From an uncultured Eubacteriales bacterium (lineage in GTDB: Bacteria > Bacillota > Clostridia > Lachnospirales > Lachnospiraceae): a stretch of DNA of 6,046 nucleotides. Shown here piece by piece: positions 1 to 5,296 of the stretch. Numbering within the stretch: position 1 is the stretch's first letter; the number at the start of each line of letters is the position of its first letter. The stretch lies in assembly GCA_900313765.1 (NCBI GenBank), contig OMSN01000105.1:1-6046 (forward strand), read 5' to 3'. The translations under genes were made by a program, and so were the position numbers. The notes beneath the pieces are model-generated. The model was not told the origin of the DNA, did not search any database, and worked only from the letters and a program-made list of their open reading frames with translations.

Positions 1-764
1 AGTTCCCGGATCAGGGGGATATGCCGGTCATAAATATGCGCATCCGCGATCATATGGACCAGCTCGCCGGGTACCATATTGCTTACCTGCGCGATCATCA
101 TCAGAAGGATCGCATACTGGGCAACATTCCAGTTATTTGCAGTGAGCACGTCGTTCGAGCGCTGATTCAGGACCGCGTTCAGGACTAGTCTCTCGCCATT
201 CTCATCAGCCTCTGGAAGGTAATCAAGCGCTGCGGGGCTGTCCGGTGCCGGGTCCACTTTCTCCCTTGTCACATTAAAGGTCATACTGTAAGCGCAGGGA
301 TACAGATTCATCTCATGCAGATCCTGATGGACATAGAGATTCGTCATGATCCTGCGGCTGTAGGGATTGTTCTTCAGGTCGTAGAGCACACGGTCGATCT
401 GGTCGAATTCGCCTTCTTTGTAGATGTGCTTCACGCCCATCTGATAACCGTATGCCTTGCCGATGCTGCCGTCCGCATCCGCCCACTCGTCCCAGATATG
501 GGGTTTGAGATCATGGATGTTGTTGGACTTGCGCTGCCAGATCCACAGGATCTCGTCCATGGCACTCTTGAGTCCTGTCTTGCGCAGGGTAAGAGCCGGA
601 AACTCTCTGCGAAGGTCATAGCGGTTGCACACGCCAAAACGCTTGACCGTATAGGCACTGCTTCCATCCGGCCAGTGAGGCCGCACTTTCTGCCCCTCGG
701 TACTGGTACCATTTTCCAGGATATCGCTGCACATGCTGATAAAAACCTGATCCGCATAACTCAT
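1..764 (-). CDS. thyA: Thymidylate synthase ThyA (3' end cut off by the window)
   Basis: Makes dTMP from dUMP with methylene-tetrahydrofolate as one-carbon donor and reductant; cytoplasmic. I translated the minus strand from ATG at 764-762 (MSYADQVFIS): 254 full codons run open to the window edge, so only a short C-terminal part is missing. Visible family signatures are the KELLWIW-type segment (EILWIWQRKSN, about residues 71-81), IWDEW (90-94), phosphate-binding NPYSRR (133-138), nucleophile Cys157 in YPCAY, QRSND (201-205), dUMP-contacting Asn213 in NWNVAQY, and DAHIYDRH (241-248). The PCAY style matches Bacillus subtilis ThyA rather than the PCH style of E. coli. About 25 extra residues (roughly 166-190) sit between the Cys loop and QRSND compared with B. 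subtilis ThyA as I remember it. The gene lies 18 bases after the DHHW gene, with a strong ribosome binding site overlapping that gene's stop codon, so it is probably co-transcribed. A dihydrofolate reductase gene commonly follows thyA, but that would be outside the window. Confidence 0.96.
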   Translation of the reverse strand, partial: MSYADQVFISMCSDILENGTSTEGQKVRPHWPDGSSAYTVKRFGVCNRYDLRREFPALTLRKTGLKSAMDEILWIWQRKSNNIHDLKPHIWDEWADADGSIGKAYGYQMGVKHIYKEGEFDQIDRVLYDLKNNPYSRRIMTNLYVHQDLHEMNLYPCAYSMTFNVTREKVDPAPDSPAALDYLPEADENGERLVLNAVLNQRSNDVLTANNWNVAQYAILLMMIAQVSNMVPGELVHMIADAHIYDRHIPLIRE

Positions 765-774
765 TTCTCTAAGG

Positions 775-784
775 CCCTCCTCTC
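775..784 (-). promoter_or_regulatory. Ribosome binding site of thyA, overlapping the upstream stop codon
   Basis: Read on the minus strand this is GAGAGGAGGG, a near-ideal Shine-Dalgarno sequence, ending 10 bases before the thyA ATG (764-762). Its first two bases (784-783) are the last two bases of the TGA stop (785-783) of the DHHW gene. This fixes the thyA start and suggests that ribosomes finishing the upstream gene can pass directly to thyA. It is clearly the strongest Shine-Dalgarno match in the window. Confidence 0.85.
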
Positions 785-1937
785 ACACAAGAAGCCTTGC
801 GATCGCCGTCTCTTCGGCGAATCCGGCTGCATTGAACAGGAACAGTACGTCAGTGTAATCCTTTCCTGCAATGAGTTCCGATACACTCGCATTATAATAT
901 CTGGGGTCAAGCATATCCACTTCATCAAAGTATCCGTATGTGAACGGCGCGAAACAGTGCGCATAGGAGTCCTTGATGATCAGGAGCCTGCGGCCGGTCT
1001 GTGCATCCGGCATCTTTGCCTCGATCAGGCCGAAATTGCCTCCGTAGAAATATGCATATTTGTCCTTTGTATCCAGATAGCTGTCACGGTAGATCGAATT
1101 GCGGATATCATCGGACTGGTTGTAGATCAGATAATAATCAAACGGCACCACCGGGTCATATCGCTCGATGCTGTCGGCTCTTCCCTTTATTCCGAGTTTG
1201 GAGGCGATGGTTCCCTCAAACTGATCCGTTACACTGGTCACACTGTACTGATCCGGGGATGCCTGCGCGATCTTCTTCTGGCTCAGCCAGCTCTGGAATA
1301 CCCGGAATGCAGAGTCTGTCTTCCAGTGATGATCCGTCCTGTAGTAGAGCTGGGAAGAAGGATCTTCCGCATGCCGCGTTTTCAGGACTTCGGAGGAATC
1401 CACCCACACTCCCTCCGGCATCGCGTCACGGATCTGGCTCAGATACAGCTCTTCATCGTAGGGATCCGCATATGCGGGCAGCTTGTCGGCAAGCACATCC
1501 ACCGCATTGGGAACAATGATGCAGGAAAGATGGTCCGCATCAAACGTCTCACTCATTTTCTGCATGAATGCCGAGATGCGCTGAACATTCTGCCGGGCAG
1601 TATCCGATGTGAAAGCTCCTGTATGCTTCTCGATCAGATACCCGTCCCTGCCGAAATAAACTTCGTTTGTCTCCTGTTTGAGTATGGCTCTCTCCACTGC
1701 AGTCTTCAGCGTAATCCAGCCATCGCGCAGAATAAATTGGTCTGAGAGATAATCCTCATAGTCATCTGCGAACTTTCCTGAGATCAGGCTGTCCCACGTG
1801 ATGGAGGGCCTCATCTCCAGACTTCTGTTCTCTGTCTCGCTTCTCTCCCTCTGCGGCCGGATGATGGTCGCGACAGTGAAGCCGAAGATCAGGAGCAGAA
1901 AGATCGTATTGATATATACCGATTGATGTTTATTCAT
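783..1937 (-). CDS. DHHW-family protein, AlgX/AlgJ/DltD-like SGNH acyltransferase partner
   Basis: A 384-residue protein with a short N-terminus, one hydrophobic signal-anchor (about residues 8-26) and a large domain that should face outside the membrane. Two blocks stand out: YYRTDHHWKTD with Asp202-His203-His204-Trp205, and LLIIKDSYAHCF with Asp323-Ser324. In AlgX and AlgJ the DxHW motif and a GDS-type serine supply the catalytic triad, so Asp202, His204 and Ser324 are the likely triad here; the usual Gly before Asp-Ser is Lys322. By analogy it takes an acyl group delivered by the MBOAT protein and moves it to a surface polymer. The ATG at 1937-1935 comes 3 bases after the MBOAT stop codon; the only Shine-Dalgarno match is a weak CAGG (1950-1947) in the last MBOAT codons, which points to translational coupling. 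Family assignment is confident; acceptor and acyl group are unknown. A cell-wall or polysaccharide esterase is the alternative. Confidence 0.88.
   Translation of the reverse strand: MNKHQSVYINTIFLLLIFGFTVATIIRPQRERSETENRSLEMRPSITWDSLISGKFADDYEDYLSDQFILRDGWITLKTAVERAILKQETNEVYFGRDGYLIEKHTGAFTSDTARQNVQRISAFMQKMSETFDADHLSCIIVPNAVDVLADKLPAYADPYDEELYLSQIRDAMPEGVWVDSSEVLKTRHAEDPSSQLYYRTDHHWKTDSAFRVFQSWLSQKKIAQASPDQYSVTSVTDQFEGTIASKLGIKGRADSIERYDPVVPFDYYLIYNQSDDIRNSIYRDSYLDTKDKYAYFYGGNFGLIEAKMPDAQTGRRLLIIKDSYAHCFAPFTYGYFDEVDMLDPRYYNASVSELIAGKDYTDVLFLFNAAGFAEETAIARLLV
891..919 (-). promoter_or_regulatory. Possible internal promoter for thyA inside the DHHW gene
   Basis: The minus strand has a perfect -10 box TATAAT (896-891), with TGGATA (919-914; 4 of 6 matches to TTGACA) 17 bases upstream. 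Transcription would start near 884, about 120 bases ahead of the thyA ATG. This could let thyA be expressed apart from the acylation genes, as might be needed for a nucleotide-synthesis gene. The site lies in coding sequence (residues around DPRYYNA), where A/T-rich Tyr and Asn codons can create TATAAT by chance, so support is weak. Confidence 0.3.
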
Positions 1938-1940
1938 AAT

Positions 1941-3359
1941 TCAGAACCTGAAATAAAGGAACGGATTGTAGGAAGCACTCACCAGGTACGCCACGCTGAG
2001 CATGAATACACCCACTGTAAATGCGCCGCGCAGTACGACCACTGCTGTGTTGGAGGCTCTCACCTTCGCAAGAACGGCAGATGCGATACGTGCCGGAAGT
2101 GTGGAACTTCCCAGGATCAGGATGAACAGAAGGACCGCGTTCGAATACAGCTGATAGATGGATCCCCGGTTGAGGAAACTCCCTCCTGCGCCGAACATGG
2201 CTCCCAGGTAGCCGATGCCGCCTGAGATCTCATTGAACGAAAACAGATACCAGCCCACCATGACAATGAACATGCAGTACACATGCTGGAGCAGTCCCGG
2301 CAGTTTCTGCAGGGCTTTTCCGAATACCAGTTTCTCCAGCAGAAGCAGGATGCCGTAGTAGAGTCCCCAGATCATGAAGTTCCAGTCAGCGCCGTGCCAG
2401 ATTCCGGTCAGCAGCCATACGACCATGGTATTGCGGATCAGTCCCAGCATACCAACACGGTTTCCGCCAAGCGGGATGTAGACATATTCTCTGAACCAGG
2501 TCCCCAGGGAAATGTGCCATCTTCTCCAGAACTCTGTCACGCTCTTAGACAGGTAGGGATGGTCAAAGTTTTCCAGGAAACGGAATCCGAACATATGGCC
2601 AAGTCCGATCGCCATATCCGAGTATCCTGAGAAATCAAAGTAGATCTGAAATGTGTAGGCCGCAATTCCGATCCATGCCGTCAGCACGGGAAGCGATCCG
2701 GTATCCATGACACGGATCTGATCCCACAGTACGCCTGCATTGTTTGCCAGAAGCACCTTCTTGCCAAGTCCGGTCATGAACCGCATGACGCCTTCGGCAA
2801 ATTCCTCAGAGCTCTCCTGCCTTCTGCGAAGCTGTTTGTCTATGGTCTTGTACTGAACGATCGGTCCTGCGATCAGCTGCGGGAACATCGTCACATAGGC
2901 ACCGTAGGAGATGATATTCTTCTGGACCGATGCAGTTCCGCGATAGACATCGATGATATAGGAGATCGTCTGGAAGGTGTAGAAACTGATGCCGATCGGC
3001 AGTGCAAGCTGAAGAAGCGGGATGTCACTGCCCGAGATCTGCCCGATCGTTCGCAGAACAAAATCTGCATACTTGAAGAACCCGAGCAGGGACAGGCCGG
3101 CTGCCACCGACAAGCCGAGAGCGATCTTCGCCGCCCTCTCATTACCGGCGCGCAAAAAACGGTCGACCGCAAGACCTCCGCTCCAGGAGATCAGGATCGA
3201 CACGATCATCAGGATCACATATACAGGCTCGCCCCATGCATAGAACACAAGGCTTACCAGAAGTAATATCAGATTCCTCAGTTTCTTCGGGAACGCAAAG
3301 TACAGGATCAGTACCAGCGGCAGAAACCGGAACAAAAACAGCAGGCTGCTGAATATCAT
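1941..3359 (-). CDS. MBOAT family O-acyltransferase (AlgI/PatA/DltB-like)
   Basis: A 472-residue polytopic membrane protein with roughly ten to twelve hydrophobic segments along its length, the usual size for bacterial AlgI-type proteins. The MBOAT core is very clear: FPQLIAGPIVQY (159-170), YFDFSGYSDMAIGLG (240-254), FWRRWHISLGTWFREYVYIP (277-296) followed by LGGN, and LTGIWHGADWNF (317-328), whose His322 is the invariant catalytic histidine of the family. AlgI-like proteins pass acyl groups, usually acetyl, across the membrane to an extracytoplasmic SGNH-fold partner that modifies alginate, peptidoglycan or other glycans; DltB does the same with D-alanine for teichoic acid. No dltA or dltC gene is present here, so an O-acetylation role is favoured by inference. 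The ATG at 3359-3357 is preceded by AAAGGA (3376-3371) at an 11-base spacing. It is first in a minus-strand operon with the DHHW gene and thyA, driven from the divergent promoter region. Confidence 0.95.
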   Translation of the reverse strand: MIFSSLLFLFRFLPLVLILYFAFPKKLRNLILLLVSLVFYAWGEPVYVILMIVSILISWSGGLAVDRFLRAGNERAAKIALGLSVAAGLSLLGFFKYADFVLRTIGQISGSDIPLLQLALPIGISFYTFQTISYIIDVYRGTASVQKNIISYGAYVTMFPQLIAGPIVQYKTIDKQLRRRQESSEEFAEGVMRFMTGLGKKVLLANNAGVLWDQIRVMDTGSLPVLTAWIGIAAYTFQIYFDFSGYSDMAIGLGHMFGFRFLENFDHPYLSKSVTEFWRRWHISLGTWFREYVYIPLGGNRVGMLGLIRNTMVVWLLTGIWHGADWNFMIWGLYYGILLLLEKLVFGKALQKLPGLLQHVYCMFIVMVGWYLFSFNEISGGIGYLGAMFGAGGSFLNRGSIYQLYSNAVLLFILILGSSTLPARIASAVLAKVRASNTAVVVLRGAFTVGVFMLSVAYLVSASYNPFLYFRF

Positions 3360-3395
3360 GAAAACACCAGTCCTTTAGCGGCGCAAAAATCTTCT

Positions 3396-3423
3396 TTTAC
3401 TTTCAACTGGCTTATTATATAAT
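3396..3423 (+). promoter_or_regulatory. Promoter for the SGNH hydrolase gene (rightward half of a bidirectional pair)
   Basis: The -10 box is a perfect TATAAT at 3418-3423. The best -35 candidate is TTTACT at 3396-3401 (4 of 6 matches to TTGACA) with a 16-base spacer. Transcription would begin near 3430, giving a leader of about 40 bases with AAGGAAG (3451-3457) ahead of the ATG at 3470. The -10 is part of the 14-bp palindrome shared with the leftward promoter. The -35 is the weaker of the two, so this direction may be less active or need an activator. Confidence 0.6.
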
Positions 3424-3425
3424 AA
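3412..3425. repeat. 14-bp perfect palindrome at the core of the divergent promoters
   Basis: TTATTATATAATAA reads identically on both strands, with its centre between 3418 and 3419; symmetry stops at both ends (C at 3411 and at 3426). It gives each strand its own TATAAT, at 3418-3423 on plus and 3419-3414 on minus, overlapping by two bases. It could also be an operator for a dimeric repressor, but the simplest reading is a symmetric bidirectional -10 region. Confidence 0.8.
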
Positions 3426-3442
3426 CGAGGAAGTGTGTTCAA
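3414..3442 (-). promoter_or_regulatory. Promoter for the MBOAT-DHHW-thyA operon (leftward half of a bidirectional pair)
   Basis: On the minus strand TTGAAC (3442-3437) is followed by exactly 17 bases and then a perfect TATAAT (3419-3414), a good sigma-A-type promoter. The predicted start is near 3407, giving a leader of about 48 bases before the MBOAT ATG at 3359, with AAAGGA at 3376-3371 as ribosome binding site. The leader is too short for a typical riboswitch and I see no strong hairpin in it. Confidence 0.72.
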
Positions 3443-3469
3443 GTTCAGCAAAGGAAGATTGACGACACT

Positions 3470-4645
3470 ATGAAGGATGATAATAACGGACAGATCGTGT
3501 CCGAAGAAATAACAGAAACCCCCGTATCGAAGAAAAAGGTACGCAGAAAAGCAGACGCCTCCCGCTCGCGCGGAAAAAACCGCAGGCCTGATTCCGGACG
3601 ATTTATGATTGCCCAGCTGCTCGCAATGGTGTGTCTGGTTCTGGTCGTATTTGAAGGCAAAGTCATGTATACCCTCTTCACGCACAAGGTGGGGAATCAT
3701 ATCGAAGTGATGTCCTCACGTGATTCCTCCGAAGGGGAAGATTACGTGGAGAGTACGGAGAATCCGGATGCATCCGCTGCAGCCTCTGACTCGACAGGAA
3801 GCTCTCAGCTCGGTCTTGCTGGCGCGGGAAGCGGCGGATCAACAGTTGCTGCGGATTCCGGCGTGACACAGATTGATACCTCCAACCCGGAGGCGATCAA
3901 CAGTCCGGCGGTCGTTCCGACTCAAAGCACTTCCGTAGATGATTCTTATTTCTCCAATTCCGCATTCATCGGAGATTCAAGAATGGAAGGCTTCCGGAAC
4001 TCCTCCGGTATCACGCAGGGTACATTCTTGACAGGTATCGGTCTGAGCACCAGTGATATGGCTCAACCGATCATTTCCACAGCGGATGGCAATATTTCCG
4101 TCTATCAGGGACTGAGCGGCAAACAGTATGACCGGATCTATCTCATGCTCGGAGCAAATGATCTGGGCTACTATCCGTGGGAGAACTTCCTCCCGGAATT
4201 TGAAGGAGTATTGAAACAATTCCATGAGCTCCAGCCCCATGCGATCATCTATGTATGCTCGGTTATCTATGTCGATGAGTCCAAGATCGCAGCCGGTTTT
4301 GAATATGACAACAACGAGAATGTCAGGACCATCAACGGCTATATCCTCCAGGCCTGTGAGGATCTGTGGTACAGCTACTACCTGAATCTGAACGAGATCT
4401 TCTCGGACGGCTACGGTTCACTGATCTCCGATGCCTCCTCGGACGGCATCCATCTGTACGCGCCGTACCTCGAGAACATGCTGAAGTACCTGAAGAATCA
4501 CTATATCACAGACGAAGCATTCGCCGCTGAGACTGCGCAGCATCCGGATGATATTGCGAACGCCGGATCCCAACAGGACACCGAAGAGGAGGCCGTAGCA
4601 GAAGAATTGCCCTCTGATCTGGTTGAAGAAGTAAGCGCAAACTGA
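3470..4645 (+). CDS. Membrane-anchored SGNH/GDSL-type hydrolase or acyltransferase
   Basis: A 391-residue protein. A charged N-terminus with a basic stretch (about 21-44) precedes one hydrophobic segment (about 45-61), so it is probably a type II membrane protein with its enzyme domain outside. A Ser/Gly/Thr/Asp-rich linker (about 83-155) leads to an SGNH domain (about 156-345) with all four blocks: FIGDSRMEG with Ser170, TGIGL with Gly191, LGAND with Asn230, and DGIHL with Asp325 and His328. An acidic tail (about 346-391, many Glu and Asp) ends the protein. Such enzymes remove or transfer acyl groups on glycans. Its position divergent from, and sharing a promoter core with, the MBOAT-DHHW operon suggests it acts on the same surface polymer, either as a second transferase or as a trimming esterase. 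The ATG at 3470 has AAGGAAG 12 bases upstream. The fold call is strong; the substrate is inferred only loosely. Confidence 0.9.
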   Translation: MKDDNNGQIVSEEITETPVSKKKVRRKADASRSRGKNRRPDSGRFMIAQLLAMVCLVLVVFEGKVMYTLFTHKVGNHIEVMSSRDSSEGEDYVESTENPDASAAASDSTGSSQLGLAGAGSGGSTVAADSGVTQIDTSNPEAINSPAVVPTQSTSVDDSYFSNSAFIGDSRMEGFRNSSGITQGTFLTGIGLSTSDMAQPIISTADGNISVYQGLSGKQYDRIYLMLGANDLGYYPWENFLPEFEGVLKQFHELQPHAIIYVCSVIYVDESKIAAGFEYDNNENVRTINGYILQACEDLWYSYYLNLNEIFSDGYGSLISDASSDGIHLYAPYLENMLKYLKNHYITDEAFAAETAQHPDDIANAGSQQDTEEEAVAEELPSDLVEEVSAN

Positions 4646-4690
4646 CATCGCAGCCATCCATGCAACATCATTGAATATGAATATAATTAA

Positions 4691-4721
4691 GAAGAGGACC
4701 GGTTTCAAACCGGTCCTCTTC
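4691..4721. terminator. Perfect 15-bp inverted repeat between convergent genes, probable bidirectional terminator
   Basis: Arm 4691-4705 (GAAGAGGACCGGTTT) and arm 4707-4721 are exact reverse complements around one central base, so the RNA would form a long GC-rich stem with a small loop. It lies between the stops of the SGNH gene (4645) and the lipoprotein gene (4747), both pointing toward it. Neither side has a classic U run directly after the stem: minus reads TTAATTATAT, plus TATCATTTAC. A separate T-tract (4740-4745) lies further right. Termination in both directions is likely but efficiency is uncertain. Confidence 0.8.
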
Positions 4722-4746
4722 TATCATTTACTTCCTGTCTTTTTTC

Positions 4747-5226
4747 TCAGAAGCCTGCGTCCTTCAGGATGCTTTCCGCTTTGTCATAGTCGTCACAGAC
4801 AACCAGGACTGCATATTTCCCGGAGGACTTGACGATCGCCTTGTCCAGCTTCGCTGCCTCATCCGGATTGTAGGATGCAAACAGTTCCGACTGATTCTTC
4901 ACACGGGTCTTGAGCAGCTCCACGACAGCCTTGGCAGCAGCTTCATCCTTGCACTCCACAGCCACGATCTCATCTGCGGTCGCATTCGCGCTCATGTAGA
5001 CCTTGCTGTTTGTGACCTGTCCTTCCTCGAAGAAATAGATGCTTGAAAGCATCTCGCTCTTGGTCTCTGTCAGGGTATCCGTAGTGATAACGGAGCTGTT
5101 CAGGTCATCAGCGACCTTCGCCACATCGACACTCTTCGCTGCTCCTGATCCACCCGAGCAGGCTGTCAGGCTGAGTGCTGCAACTACTGCAACTGTTAAA
5201 GCAATGATCTTCTTATACATTCTCAT
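4747..5226 (-). CDS. Small secreted lipoprotein, DUF4358-like
   Basis: A 159-residue protein with a lipoprotein signal peptide: MRMYKK basic start, hydrophobic stretch (about 7-20) and lipobox L20-T21-A22-C23, so it should be lipid-anchored at Cys23 on the outer face of the membrane. The mature part begins with a Ser/Gly linker. The rest has the pattern I associate with DUF4358 proteins of Clostridia: ADEIVAVECKDEAAAKAV near the middle, a Q..LFASYNPDEAAKLD stretch, and a closing GKYAVLVVCDDYDKAESIL. The function of the family is unknown to me, and no catalytic motif is apparent. The first ATG (5226-5224) has GGGGAG (5243-5238) at an 11-base spacing; the second Met codon (residue 3) is a less well placed alternative. 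It has its own promoter and is convergent with the SGNH gene. A link to the acylation genes is suggested only by proximity. Confidence 0.85.
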   Translation of the reverse strand: MRMYKKIIALTVAVVAALSLTACSGGSGAAKSVDVAKVADDLNSSVITTDTLTETKSEMLSSIYFFEEGQVTNSKVYMSANATADEIVAVECKDEAAAKAVVELLKTRVKNQSELFASYNPDEAAKLDKAIVKSSGKYAVLVVCDDYDKAESILKDAGF

Positions 5227-5267
5227 AATGAATTCATCTCCCCTCTGATATTCGAAGTAACCACGCC

Positions 5268-5296
5268 ATAATAGCAGAACCTTTCAGAAAATGCAA
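5268..5296 (-). promoter_or_regulatory. Extended -10 promoter for the lipoprotein gene
   Basis: On the minus strand TTGCAT (5296-5291; 4 of 6 matches to TTGACA) is followed by a 17-base spacer and TATTAT (5273-5268; 5 of 6 matches to TATAAT). TGC directly before the -10 is an extended -10 TGn element. The -35 starts immediately after the TGA stop of the dipeptidase gene (5299-5297). Transcription should begin near 5261, giving a leader of about 35 bases with GGGGAG ahead of the ATG. No terminator hairpin is visible in this 70-base gap, so read-through from the dipeptidase gene may add to expression. Confidence 0.7.

Noticed and set aside
803..820. Small hairpin with 6-bp arms (TCGCCG and CGGCGA) near the end of the DHHW gene
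   Set aside because: It lies inside coding sequence, is short, and has no T run after it on either strand, so it is not supported as a terminator before thyA.
891..910. TTGACC (910-905) as the -35 for the TATAAT at 896-891
   Set aside because: The spacing is only 8 bases, far too short for a sigma-A promoter; the weaker TGGATA at 17 bases is the only workable partner.
315..1745. A 476-codon open frame on the plus strand, antisense to thyA and the DHHW gene
   Set aside because: It crosses two well-supported minus-strand genes, the protein looks like no known family, has no convincing ribosome binding site, and is explained by codon bias on the opposite strand.
3360..3469. Riboswitch or attenuator in the divergent intergenic gap
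   Set aside because: Both predicted leaders are only about 40-50 bases, with no strong stem or T-tract; the gap is fully accounted for by promoters and ribosome binding sites.
3356..3700. Minus-strand open frame of 114 codons running from inside the SGNH gene through the divergent promoter gap
   Set aside because: It overlaps the start of a clear SGNH gene in antisense and covers both promoters; no family resemblance and no ribosome binding site.
4418..4708. Minus-strand open frame of 96 codons antisense to the SGNH gene end, with a hydrophobic N-terminus
   Set aside because: It begins in the terminator hairpin region and lies wholly antisense to motif-bearing SGNH coding sequence; the hydrophobic stretch reflects the complement of acidic codons in the SGNH tail.
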